From PALSA-612 sp035652235 (GTDB lineage: Bacteria; Actinomycetota; Thermoleophilia; Gaiellales; Gaiellaceae): a stretch of DNA of 64,000 nucleotides. How positions within the stretch are numbered: position 1 is the stretch's first letter; every line of letters begins with the position of its first letter. Under the pieces are notes generated by a model. The model was not told the DNA's origin. It worked only from the letters and a program-made list of their open reading frames with translations, and did not search any database. The stretch covers positions 1 through 64,000 of the forward strand of contig DASREE010000015.1 in NCBI GenBank assembly GCA_035652235.1. The letters run 5' to 3'. A program made the position numbers and the translations under genes. This document shows, one piece after another, positions 24,803 to 32,610 of this stretch.

Positions 24803-24922
24803 ATGGAACGACGACGGCTGCGCACGATCGCCCAGGCGCTCGAGGGCGCGCTGCTCGAGCGTGGGCTCGTCGCCCTGCTGCTCCCGGTCCTGCTCGCGTT
24901 CGCCTTCGTCCTCGCCCGCTGA
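24803..24922 (+). CDS. 39-residue membrane peptide behind the PHO-box-like array
   Basis: ATG-to-TGA frame translated by hand: a basic, amphipathic N-terminus (MERRRLRTIAQALEGALLE) followed by a hydrophobic helix (VALLLPVLLAFAFVLAR) ending at the stop. CCAGGGG lies upstream of the ATG. The basic head and single span are typical of small inner-membrane proteins. Its promoter region contains three 11-bp direct repeats, so it may respond to phosphate. No homologue is recognised. Confidence 0.55.
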   Translation: MERRRLRTIAQALEGALLERGLVALLLPVLLAFAFVLAR

Positions 24923-24965
24923 GCGGCCCGCACGGGCCGCCCGCGGCGACCGCTCGAGAGTCGGG

Positions 24966-25742
24966 TCAGTGCGGCCGTTCGCGTCCGAGCGCCGCGAGCA
25001 CCTCGTCGTGCACGAGCCCGTTGCTCGAGACGCCGCTGCCGCCGTCGGGGCGGGCGGCGCCCTCGAAGTCGGTGAAGCGCCCGCCCGCCTCCTCGACGAT
25101 CAGCTGCACGGCCGCCAGATCCCAGATCTCGGCGAGCGGGTCGAGCGCGAACTCGATCCTCCCCTCGGCCACCAGCATGTGCTGCCAGAAGTCGCCGAAG
25201 CCGCGCTCGACCTGCGCTCGCCGCGCGAGCGCGAGGAAGCGCGGCGCGAGGCCCAGCTCGGCGAACGTGCGCGCTCCCCCGTGCGAGAAGGTCGCCTCCT
25301 CCAGCTCGGCCACTCGTGAGACGCTGACGCGGCGCCCGCCTGCGAACGCGCCCTCGCCGCGGGCTGCCCACCAGCGGCAGCCGAGCATCGGCGCCGACAC
25401 GACCGCGGCCTGCAGAGCGCCGTCCCGCTCGAGCGCGATCAAGGTTGCGTACACAGGGATTCCGCGCACGTAGTTGCGGGTGGCATCGATCGGATCGACG
25501 ATCCAGCGTGCCGTCCCCTCCCCCTCCCCGGCGGCGCCGGACTCCTCGCCGAGCACCGCCTCGCCCGGACGCGCCCGCGCGATCGCCTCGCGCAGCGCCT
25601 GCTCGGTGCGGCTGTCGGCGACCGTCACCGGCGTCAGGTCCGCTTTCGACTCGACCGCGAGCGCCGGCGAGCGGAAGTGCTCGCTCGTGACGGCGTCCGC
25701 CAGGTCGGCGAGCTCGAGCGCGAAGGCGAGGTCCTGGTTCAC
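24966..25742 (-). CDS. Inositol monophosphatase family phosphatase (histidinol-phosphatase-like)
   Basis: 258 residues from GTG. The three metal-site motifs are present: GEESGAAGEGEG (first Glu), WIVDPIDATRNYVRG (the DPIDxTxN motif) and WDLAAVQLIVEEAGG (third Asp). The ATRNY variant in place of GTxNF and the overall length fit the histidinol-phosphatase (HisN) branch of the superfamily. Convergent with the small membrane peptide, divergent from the DUF1906 gene. Substrate specificity is not certain; no other his gene is in the window. Confidence 0.82.
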   Translation of the reverse strand: MNQDLAFALELADLADAVTSEHFRSPALAVESKADLTPVTVADSRTEQALREAIARARPGEAVLGEESGAAGEGEGTARWIVDPIDATRNYVRGIPVYATLIALERDGALQAAVVSAPMLGCRWWAARGEGAFAGGRRVSVSRVAELEEATFSHGGARTFAELGLAPRFLALARRAQVERGFGDFWQHMLVAEGRIEFALDPLAEIWDLAAVQLIVEEAGGRFTDFEGAARPDGGSGVSSNGLVHDEVLAALGRERPH

Positions 25743-25895
25743 GGCGCCGATCCTATGGCAGGCGGCGACCGCGCCGGGCGCGCACGGTCGGATGCAGCGA
25801 GCCGGCGAGCGGTTCCCCCTTTCCGAGGGCGTATCCAGCTGGCCGGGCCGCCTGGCCAGGGTGACCGTCGAGCGCATCTGGCACCCTGGGAGGCC

Positions 25896-27590
25896 GTGCG
25901 CCTGCGAGTGTTCGTCGTCGTTGCCGTCGCCACCGCCGCGATCGGCGCCGCCTGGGCGTCGGCCGGGTCGGCTGGGCGCGAGCGGGCAGGAGCGAGCGTC
26001 CAGGCGCGCGTGTTCACCGGACAGGGCTTCGACACCTGCACCGCGCCCTCGCTCGCCGCGCTCAGCGCCTGGCTCGCCTCGCCCTATCGCGCGCTCGGAA
26101 TCTACATCGGCGGCGCCAACCGCGCCTGCGCGGACGGCAACCTCTCCGCCTCCTGGATCGCGAGCGCCGCGGCGGGCGGCTGGAGCGTGCTGCCGCTCTA
26201 CGTCGGGTTGCAGGCACCGTGCGTCGCGCAGAAGGACCTGCGCCGGATCGACCCGGCCTCGGCGGGGGCAGAGGGCATCGCCGCCGCCCAAGACGCGGTC
26301 TCGCGGGCGCAGCTGTTCGGGCTCCAGCCCGGCGACCCCGTCTACTTCGACATGGAGGGGTATGCGACGAACGACGCCGCCTGCAGCACCGTCGTGCAGA
26401 CGTTCCTCGCAGCCTGGGACGACGAGCTCCACCGGCTCGGTTACACGGCCGGGGTGTACGGGAGCGCCGCCTCGACCATCCGCGACCTCGTCGCGCTGAC
26501 GCTGCTGCAGCCGCTCAGCTCGCCGGACGACGTGTGGATCGCCAACTGGAACGGCAAGGACAGCGTGTTCGGCGACCCGTACGTGCCGGACGCGTACTGG
26601 CCGAACCACCAGCGCGTCCACCAGTACCGCGGCGGGCACCCGGAGACCTACGGGGGCGTCACGATCAGCATCGACACGAACTCGGTGGACGCCGCCGTCG
26701 CCGCGACCGGCGCGCCGTCGGGAACGGCATCCGGCCCCTCGCCCGCCGGGACCGCCTCGACGAGCGACGGGCGGACGAGCGTCAGCTGGCCGAACGGGGC
26801 CTTCGCGGCGCCCGCGACCGTCACGCTGACGCCCTCGACCCTCGCCGAGACGACCGCTGGCTGGGCCGCCGGCAGCTACCTCGTCGCCCTCGACGCCGCA
26901 CGACAGTCGGACGGAAGCCCGCTGACGAGCTTCGCGAAGCCGCTCGTCCTCCGCTTCCGGCCGCCCAGCGCCGGCCTCGTCCCCGCCTTCTCGGCCGACG
27001 GCGGCGTCACCTGGAGCGTGCTCCTCCGGCTACCGTCGGCTGCGCTGCCGCCCGGGGCGACGGCCGGCTACCGCGTCAGCCCGAGCGGGAACGTGCTCGT
27101 CTCGACGCTCGTTCCCGGCACGTTCGGGCTCCTCGCCGACGTCGGCGCCCCCGACCGCCCTGCGGCGCCCTCCGGCGTCTTCTACCGGCGACAGCTCGTC
27201 CTCGCCTGGCAGCCCTCGGCGGACAACAGCGGCACCGTCGCGAGCTACGAGGTCGACCGCTCCGGCGCCCGGCTCGTACGCGTCCCCGGAACGTGGACGG
27301 CGGCGACGATCGACTCCTTCCGGCAGGACGGCCCGAGCGTGTTCCGCGTCGTCGCCGTCGACGCGGCCGGGAACCGGAGCATCCCCTCCCGCGCCGTCGT
27401 CGTCGTGCCGGTGCCGAGGCCGAGCACCGCCCCGCGGGCGATCCCCGCTTGGGCCTGGCAGCTGCTCGACTGGCAGCGGCACGGGCGCTCCGGCACCCGT
27501 CCGCAGGAGGCGCCCGCCCGTCCGCCGGCCTGGTACTGGCGCTGGGCGTCCTGGCAGCTCGCGCCCTACCGCATCACGCGCTCGGGCTGA
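25896..27590 (+). CDS. Secreted DUF1906 (glycoside-hydrolase-like) protein with a C-terminal Fn3-like domain
   Basis: 564 residues from GTG with GGGAGG just upstream. Signal peptide about 1-27. Residues about 40-270 match DUF1906 (Rv2525c-like TIM barrel): GFDTCTAPSLAALSAW, LGIYIGGANRACA, VYFDMEGYA and VDAAVA near its end, with DMEGY at the position of the catalytic acidic residues. A middle beta-sandwich (PNGAFAAPATVTLTPS) and a fibronectin-III-like part (VASYEVDRSGARLVRV...FRVVAVDAAGNRS) follow. The tail is rich in Trp (WAWQLLDW, WYWRWASWQL). Probably acts on cell-wall glycans; enzymatic activity of the family is uncertain. Confidence 0.82.
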   Translation: MRLRVFVVVAVATAAIGAAWASAGSAGRERAGASVQARVFTGQGFDTCTAPSLAALSAWLASPYRALGIYIGGANRACADGNLSASWIASAAAGGWSVLPLYVGLQAPCVAQKDLRRIDPASAGAEGIAAAQDAVSRAQLFGLQPGDPVYFDMEGYATNDAACSTVVQTFLAAWDDELHRLGYTAGVYGSAASTIRDLVALTLLQPLSSPDDVWIANWNGKDSVFGDPYVPDAYWPNHQRVHQYRGGHPETYGGVTISIDTNSVDAAVAATGAPSGTASGPSPAGTASTSDGRTSVSWPNGAFAAPATVTLTPSTLAETTAGWAAGSYLVALDAARQSDGSPLTSFAKPLVLRFRPPSAGLVPAFSADGGVTWSVLLRLPSAALPPGATAGYRVSPSGNVLVSTLVPGTFGLLADVGAPDRPAAPSGVFYRRQLVLAWQPSADNSGTVASYEVDRSGARLVRVPGTWTAATIDSFRQDGPSVFRVVAVDAAGNRSIPSRAVVVVPVPRPSTAPRAIPAWAWQLLDWQRHGRSGTRPQEAPARPPAWYWRWASWQLAPYRITRSG

Positions 27591-27734
27591 GCTGCGCCCG
27601 GGCCCGTCGGAGTGGCCGAGGTGCCCGGTCGGGTCGGCCCGGTGCGGGGCCCCGGTCGCGGTCGCCTCCCTGAGCAGGCCAAGTGACAGACTGCGAGCGG
27701 TTCCTTTGAGTTCGCGCCGGGGATAGGACAAGAT

Positions 27735-28550
27735 ATGCCTCGCATGGACGGAAGCTCGCTGCCGCGGTCCCTCAACTACTCGCTCGAGCATCTGCCGAGG
27801 AACTACTTCGGCGGCTACGAGCGCCGGGCGACCGAGCGGCTCGTCGAGCGGCTCGACGCCAACTACCGCGAGGCGGTCATCGAGCGAGACGCCGTGCTTG
27901 CGAGGATCGAGGAGCTGGAGCAGACCTGCGCCGAGCTGCGCGACCGCGAGCAGCGTCTCACGGGCGACCTCGAGCGCCTCACGGGCGAACTCTCCGAACT
28001 GAGACGGCGTGGCGAGACGCTCGCGGGAGAGCTGGAGCGGGCCCGGGCCGAGATCGGCCGCCACGAGCAGCGCGAGACGTTGCTCGACCGGCGCGAGCTC
28101 CTGCTCGGCGAGCTGCTGGCTGCGGCCAAGGCCGCCGCGGACGCGGCGAGGGGCGAGGCGCGGGTGGAGGCCGAGAAGACGCTGCACAAGGCACGGCGGC
28201 GGGAGGCGGAGATCGTCCGCAGCGCCGAGCGCGAGCTCGACCGTCTCGACTCGGAGCGCAGGCGTCTGCAGGCGGTCGCGCGCGAACTCCGGGAGGATCT
28301 GTCCGCCGTCTTCACGGCCACCCTCGAGCAGCTCGACGCGGTCCGCTCAGAGAACGCCGCCGCGCCGCCGCAGGGCGGGGCGGGGGCAGTGCCGGAGCCG
28401 CAGCCGTGGCCTGCGCGCCGTCGCGCGTGGCGCCCGGCAGCCGGGGGGCGCGCGCGCCTCGATGTCGCCGGCTCGAAGAGCCGGGAGAAGCCGGCGCAGC
28501 CCGAGTTCGAGCGCGAGCCCGGCGGCGCCTCACGCCCCACGCCGACCTGA
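27735..28550 (+). CDS. Long coiled-coil protein, DivIVA-like
   Basis: 271 residues. Residues about 20-200 are a near-continuous coiled coil rich in Glu, Arg and Leu (RDREQRLTGDLERLTGELSE). The segment EVEKTLHKARRREAEIVRSAERE-like region (written here EAEKTLHKARRREAEIVR) resembles the second coil of DivIVA. The N-terminus (LPRNYFGGYERRATERLVERLD) resembles the F-x-G-Y-D/E-x-x-x-V start of DivIVA domains. The C-terminal 70 residues are Pro/Arg-rich and disordered. It precedes a polysaccharide co-polymerase gene, so a role in polar growth or envelope assembly is plausible. Confidence 0.7.
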   Translation: MPRMDGSSLPRSLNYSLEHLPRNYFGGYERRATERLVERLDANYREAVIERDAVLARIEELEQTCAELRDREQRLTGDLERLTGELSELRRRGETLAGELERARAEIGRHEQRETLLDRRELLLGELLAAAKAAADAARGEARVEAEKTLHKARRREAEIVRSAERELDRLDSERRRLQAVARELREDLSAVFTATLEQLDAVRSENAAAPPQGGAGAVPEPQPWPARRRAWRPAAGGRARLDVAGSKSREKPAQPEFEREPGGASRPTPT

Positions 28551-28592
28551 GCCGCCGTCCGCGCGGGCCGCGCCGGCGCGGGGAGAGAGACG

Positions 28593-30119
28593 ATGCTCCG
28601 CGATCCCCTCGGCATCCTCCGCAGGCGAGCCTGGATCGTCGTCGCCGCCGGGCTGCTCGGCGCCGGGGGCGCGCTCGCGTTCGCCCTCCGCGAGCAGCCG
28701 CGCTACGCCGCATCCGCCGAGGTCGCACTCGACCCGCGGAGCGTGGGCGACGTGCTCGCCGGCGTGTCGGCGCCGGCCGACCCGGCCCGGCTCGCGCGCA
28801 GCCAGGCCGTGGCAGCGCACACGCCCGCACTGGCGCGACGGGTGCTGCGCGCAGCCGGTCCGCCGGGCCTCGACGTGGGCGAGTTCCTCGCGCACTCGTC
28901 CGTGTCGGTCGTGACCGGCGCGAACGTCCTCACGTTCCGGGTCGTCGACTGGCGCCGGGACGTGGCCACCAGGCTCGCGACCGCCTACGCCGAGCTGGTG
29001 GTCCGCGTTCGGCGCGAGCTCGACGCCGCCGCCGTCGCCGCCGAGCGGGCGCGGGCCGACCGGCAGCTCGCCCGCCTGCGCACGTCCGGCCACAGCCGCT
29101 CTCCCCTGTACGCGGCACTCCTCGCACGGAGCCGCCGACTCGCCTCGGCGGCGGCGGTCGCAGGCTCCTCCGCCAGGGTCGTGCGGCGCGCCGGCCGGGC
29201 GAGACAGGTCCGGCCACGGACGGGACGCGACGTGCTCCTCGGGCTCGCTGCCGGGCTCGTCGCCGGGCTCGGTCTGGCCGTCGCGCGTGAGCGCTGGGAC
29301 ACGCGCCTGCACGCCGCCGGGCAAATCGGGGACGAGCTCGGGCTGCCGGTGCTCGGCGGAGTGCCGACGCTCGCACGGAGGCTGCGCGCGCCGACGCGGC
29401 TCGTGCTGCTCGACGAGCCCGACGGGGATGCCGCGGAGGCGCTCAGGCAGCTCGCGACCGCCGTCGAGCTCCTCGCCCGTGGCGGGGGCCGGGAGCAGGA
29501 GGTGCTGCTCGTCACGTCGGGCCACGGCGGCGAGGGCGCGACGACGACGACGGCCAACCTCGCCGTCGCCTTCGCGCTCGCCGGCAGGAGGGTCGTCGCG
29601 GCCGATCTCGACCTGCGCCGCCCCGGCCTGCACAGGCACTTCGCGCTCCGCGAGCAGCCGGGCATGGCCGACGTCGCGCTCGGCCGCTGCCGCCTGGAGG
29701 AGGCGCTCGTCGCGGTCCCGCTTCCCGTGACCGTGCCGCTCCCGCAGCCTGCGGGGCGCGCGCCTGCGCTCGGGCGCACGCTCGAGCTGCTGCCGTGCGG
29801 CGCGCCGGCGGCGAGCCCCGGCGAGCTCGCCCGTTCGCAGGCGCTGGCGGACGTCGTCGCGGCGCTTCGCCGGCGCGCCGACGTCGTCCTCCTCGACGCC
29901 CCGCCCGTGCTGGGCGCCGCCGACTCGCTCGCGCTGAGCGCGGCGGCGGACGCGATCATCGTCGTCGCCCGGCTGGGCAGGACGCGCGGGCCGCAGCTCG
30001 CCGAGCTCGTCCGCCGGCTCTCCCCCTCACCCGCTCCCGTGCTCGGGGTCGCCGTCACCGGCGCGAGCTTCACCACCGAGCGCAGCGGGGACGAGGCGGA
30101 CGCCGCCGGCGGGGCATGA
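28593..30119 (+). CDS. Polysaccharide co-polymerase fused to a BY-kinase-like ATPase with an altered P-loop
   Basis: 508 residues. An N-terminal Wzz-type region has a membrane span at about 13-32 and a second at about 212-228 (VLLGLAAGLVAGLGLAVA). The cytoplasmic part is CpsD/BY-kinase-like: Walker A' VVAADLDLRRPGLHRHF and Walker B ADVVLLDAPPVLG are good. The P-loop, however, reads SGHGGEGATTTTANLA where GEGKTTTTANLA is expected, so the ATP-binding Lys is Ala (GCG at 29538-29540). There is no C-terminal Tyr cluster. It probably controls exopolysaccharide chain length; catalytic activity is doubtful. Confidence 0.8.
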   Translation: MLRDPLGILRRRAWIVVAAGLLGAGGALAFALREQPRYAASAEVALDPRSVGDVLAGVSAPADPARLARSQAVAAHTPALARRVLRAAGPPGLDVGEFLAHSSVSVVTGANVLTFRVVDWRRDVATRLATAYAELVVRVRRELDAAAVAAERARADRQLARLRTSGHSRSPLYAALLARSRRLASAAAVAGSSARVVRRAGRARQVRPRTGRDVLLGLAAGLVAGLGLAVARERWDTRLHAAGQIGDELGLPVLGGVPTLARRLRAPTRLVLLDEPDGDAAEALRQLATAVELLARGGGREQEVLLVTSGHGGEGATTTTANLAVAFALAGRRVVAADLDLRRPGLHRHFALREQPGMADVALGRCRLEEALVAVPLPVTVPLPQPAGRAPALGRTLELLPCGAPAASPGELARSQALADVVAALRRRADVVLLDAPPVLGAADSLALSAAADAIIVVARLGRTRGPQLAELVRRLSPSPAPVLGVAVTGASFTTERSGDEADAAGGA

Positions 30120-30170
30120 GGCGGCCGTTGCCGGGCCGGGCGGGGGAAGCCCGAGCCCGGTGAGGCGGAG

Positions 30171-30422
30171 CTACCGTCGGGAGCCGGCGAGGGCAGCGAG
30201 CACGACGAGCGCGAGGAATCCTCCCGCGAGGGCCGCTCCGAGCACCGCGTCGCTCGCGGCGAGCGCACCGAGGGCAAAGGCCGCCGCAGCTGCGAGCGCC
30301 CAGCCGAAGGCGGCGCGCGGCACGCTGACGCGGACGAAGAAGAGCAGGAAGAGAACGCACGGGTAGACCGCGTACCCGTAGCCGCCGAGGTCTGCGACGA
30401 GGCCGGTGGGGGCGAGCGCCAC
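30171..30422 (-). CDS. Small multi-span membrane protein, hypothetical
   Basis: 83 residues from GTG at 30422: two or three hydrophobic segments (YAVYPCVLFLLFFVRVSV; WALAAAAAFALGALAA; GGFLALVVLAALAG) and a basic tail. The frame extends upstream to 30527, but that part is Arg/Pro-rich without structure. GCGGGG just before the GTG could serve as a ribosome binding site and TATGCT a few bases further up as a -10. Convergent with the BY-kinase gene. Family not recognised. Confidence 0.5.
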   Translation of the reverse strand: MALAPTGLVADLGGYGYAVYPCVLFLLFFVRVSVPRAAFGWALAAAAAFALGALAASDAVLGAALAGGFLALVVLAALAGSRR

Positions 30423-30510
30423 CCCCGCAGCATACGGTCGGGCAGAGGCCTCGAGCGGTCCCCGGCAGCGATCCGCCGGCGGCTTGCGTGCGAGCTTCGG
30501 GACCGCCCGC

Positions 30511-30723
30511 TCAGGCGGCGCGACCACGCCGCTCGGACCGGGCCTCGCGCATTCCCGCCCCGCTCGTGAGCGACGCGAGCAGGAGCGCGGTCAGCTCGGC
30601 GCCGAGCTCCGCCTCGAGCCGCTCCCGGGCTGATCTGCGGGGCGCTGCGACCAGGCGGCCGAAGCTCGTGCAGTCCCGAAGCAGCCGGCGGCTGCCGGGC
30701 CTGCTGGAGAGACTCTCGCCCAT
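30511..30723 (-). CDS. 70-residue protein paralogous to the one at 34708
   Basis: It reads MGESLSSRPGSRRLLRD, then RSARERLEAELGAELTALLLASL and a basic tail. The core GSxRLLRD...ARxRLxxxLGAxLxxxLxxSL is shared with the 75-residue protein at 34708-34935, so the two form a small family of soluble helical proteins. A second ATG lies directly upstream (30724-30726); GGAG precedes the pair. TACTGT about ten bases upstream may be a -10. Function unknown. Confidence 0.6.
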   Translation of the reverse strand: MGESLSSRPGSRRLLRDCTSFGRLVAAPRRSARERLEAELGAELTALLLASLTSGAGMREARSERRGRAA

Positions 30724-30798
30724 CATCTCCGTGCACAGTACCGCCGCCGCCGGACGTCGTCTCGCCCGCGTGCGACGCTTTGCCTGCGCTTTACGACT

Positions 30799-30842
30799 GT
30801 GGCGACGACCGGCGGCTTCCGTGGCGACGACCGGCGGCTTCT
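30799..30842. repeat. Tandem 22-bp direct repeat upstream of the VAO-type oxidase gene
   Basis: GTGGCGACGACCGGCGGCTT plus CC or CT occurs twice in direct succession (30799-30820 and 30821-30842; 21 of 22 bases equal). The 22-bp period is two helical turns, so bound proteins would lie on the same face of DNA. It lies about 70-110 bases upstream of the -35 at 30911. Confidence 0.8.
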
Positions 30843-30910
30843 CCCGGGTGCTGTCGCGCGTCCATCGGCGTTCGAGACCTTCGCAGGTCGAGCTCTGGTC
30901 GGCTCGCGCG

Positions 30911-30939
30911 TTGACAGGCTGCCCGATCGACCGTAGGGT
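30911..30939 (+). promoter_or_regulatory. Sigma-70-type promoter of the VAO-type oxidase gene
   Basis: A perfect TTGACA (30911-30916), exactly 17 bases, then TAGGGT (30934-30939). The predicted transcript would start about 40 bases before the ATG at 30990. An inverted repeat GACCT-TCGC-AGGTC lies at 30876-30889, and two 22-bp direct repeats lie further upstream. Confidence 0.7.
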
Positions 30940-30989
30940 CGTCGCCGCCATCCACCGCCAGCCGGCGCCGACCGCCAGGAGGTGATCGC

Positions 30990-32588
30990 ATGACCGTCGC
31001 GCTGCCGCCCGAGCTCTCGGAGCGGGCGCTCGCGGCCGCGCTGGAGGAGCTCGCCGGGGTCGTCGGCCCGGAGCACGTGCTCACGTCCGAGCAGGACCTG
31101 CGCGAGTTCCGCGACCCGTTCTGGTTCAAGGGCTGGCACGACTACGACGCCTCCGCGGTCGTCCAACCGCAGTCGGTCGAGGAGATCCAGGCGATCGTCC
31201 GCATCGCCAACGAGCGCCGGCTGCCGCTGTGGGTGTCCGGCGTGGGCAGGAACAACGGCTACGGCGGCTCCTCGCCGCGCGTCCGCGGCTCTGTCGTCGT
31301 CAACCTCCGGCGGATGAACCGCGTGCTCGAGATCAACGAGGAGCTCGCCTACGCGGTCGTCGAGCCGGGCGTCCGCTGGTTCGACCTGTACGAGGCGCTC
31401 GAGGCGGGCGGCCACAAGCTGCGCCTGTCCGTCGTCGACCTCGGCTGGGGCAGCGTCGTCGGCAACACGCTCGACCACGGCATCTCGTACCTGCCGTACG
31501 GCCAGGACCAGATGATGCAGTGCGGGATGGAGGTCGTCCTCCCCAACGGCGACCTGATGCGGACCGGGAACTGGGCGATCCCGAACGCGAAGGCGGCGCA
31601 CGTGTACAAGCGGGGCCTCGGGCCGACGCCGGACCAGCTGTTCATGCAGTCGAACTACGGGATCGTCACGAAGATGGGCGTCTGGCTGATGCCGACGCCC
31701 GCCTGCTACATGCCCTGCTGGCTGCGGGTGTGGAACGACTCCGACCTGCCGCAGGTGATCGACACGCTGCGCGTGCTGATGCTCGACCGGTCGATCCAGG
31801 GCGTGCCGCAGGTGCTGAACACGCTCTGCCTCGCCGCGGTCTTCTCGAGCCGCCGCCGGTGGTACGAGGGTGAGGAGCCGATGCCCGACGAGGTGATCGA
31901 CCGGGTGGCGAGGGAGATGCAGGTCGGCCGCTGGATCATGCGCTTCGCGCTCTACGGCGACGAGTCCGTCGTCGACCTCGAGTTCCAGAAGGTGCAGGAG
32001 GCGTTCGGGCGGATCGATGGCGCCGAGGTGTGGGGGACGAAGTACGCGCCGGACGAGTACGAGCGGATCACGCACCCGGCCGAGAAGGTCGAGATCGGCA
32101 TCCCCAACCTCGACATCAACACGATGACGGGCTGGTACGGCGGCGAGGAGGGCGGCCACGTCGCCTTCTCGCCGGCGGTGCCGATGACGGGCCGGCACGC
32201 GGTCGAGATCTGCGGCCTCCTGCGCGACCGGATCGAGAAGCGGGCGAAGCTCGACTACCTGGCGGCGCTGCTCCCGATCAACCCGCGCTGCTTCATCCAC
32301 ATCACCATGGTCATCTTCGACACGAGCAACGAGCGGCAGGTGCGGGGCGCCTACGAGACGTGCAAGCTGCTCGTGCGGGAGGCGGGCGAGCAGGGCTACG
32401 GCGAGTACCGGGCGCACCTCGACTTCATGGACCTGGCGGCGGAGCAGTACTCGTTCAACGACCACGCCTACCGCCGCTTCACGGAGACGATCAAGGACGC
32501 GCTCGACCCGAACGGCATCCTCATGCCGGGACGGCACGGCATCTGGCCGCGGGCGATGCGGGCGAACAGAGCCCCCGGCGCGCGCTAG
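30990..32588 (+). CDS. FAD-dependent phenolic oxidase/dehydrogenase, vanillyl-alcohol oxidase or 4-cresol dehydrogenase type
   Basis: 532 residues, the normal length. PCMH-type FAD domain: VVQPQSVEEIQAIVRIANE, SGVGRNNGYGGSSP, VVNLRRMNRVLEIN, and GWGSVVGNTLDHGISYLPYG. The C-terminal cap and end match the VAO/PCMH group: YRAHLDFMDLAAEQYSFND, then ALDPNGILMPGRHGIWP. The family oxidises para-substituted phenols (4-cresol, vanillyl alcohol, eugenol), usually with covalent FAD. CAGGAGGTGA precedes the ATG. No adjacent cytochrome subunit is seen, which favours an oxidase over a cytochrome-linked dehydrogenase. Confidence 0.88.
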   Translation: MTVALPPELSERALAAALEELAGVVGPEHVLTSEQDLREFRDPFWFKGWHDYDASAVVQPQSVEEIQAIVRIANERRLPLWVSGVGRNNGYGGSSPRVRGSVVVNLRRMNRVLEINEELAYAVVEPGVRWFDLYEALEAGGHKLRLSVVDLGWGSVVGNTLDHGISYLPYGQDQMMQCGMEVVLPNGDLMRTGNWAIPNAKAAHVYKRGLGPTPDQLFMQSNYGIVTKMGVWLMPTPACYMPCWLRVWNDSDLPQVIDTLRVLMLDRSIQGVPQVLNTLCLAAVFSSRRRWYEGEEPMPDEVIDRVAREMQVGRWIMRFALYGDESVVDLEFQKVQEAFGRIDGAEVWGTKYAPDEYERITHPAEKVEIGIPNLDINTMTGWYGGEEGGHVAFSPAVPMTGRHAVEICGLLRDRIEKRAKLDYLAALLPINPRCFIHITMVIFDTSNERQVRGAYETCKLLVREAGEQGYGEYRAHLDFMDLAAEQYSFNDHAYRRFTETIKDALDPNGILMPGRHGIWPRAMRANRAPGAR

Positions 32589-32610
32589 CAGCTAGCAGCT
32601 ACCGCTAGCG
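32584..32610. repeat. GCTAGCA micro-repeat containing both stop codons of a convergent pair
   Basis: GCTAGCA-GCTAGCA-GCTA is followed by CC and GCTAGCG. The self-complementary GCTAGC core appears three times. The oxidase TAG (32586-32588) and the leftward prpE TAG (32605-32607 on the minus strand) both lie within it. It may fold into a small hairpin serving both transcripts. Confidence 0.6.

Noticed and set aside
30799..30842. 22-bp repeats considered as a CRISPR fragment
   Set aside because: Directly adjacent copies without spacers and no cas genes; better explained as tandem regulatory sites.
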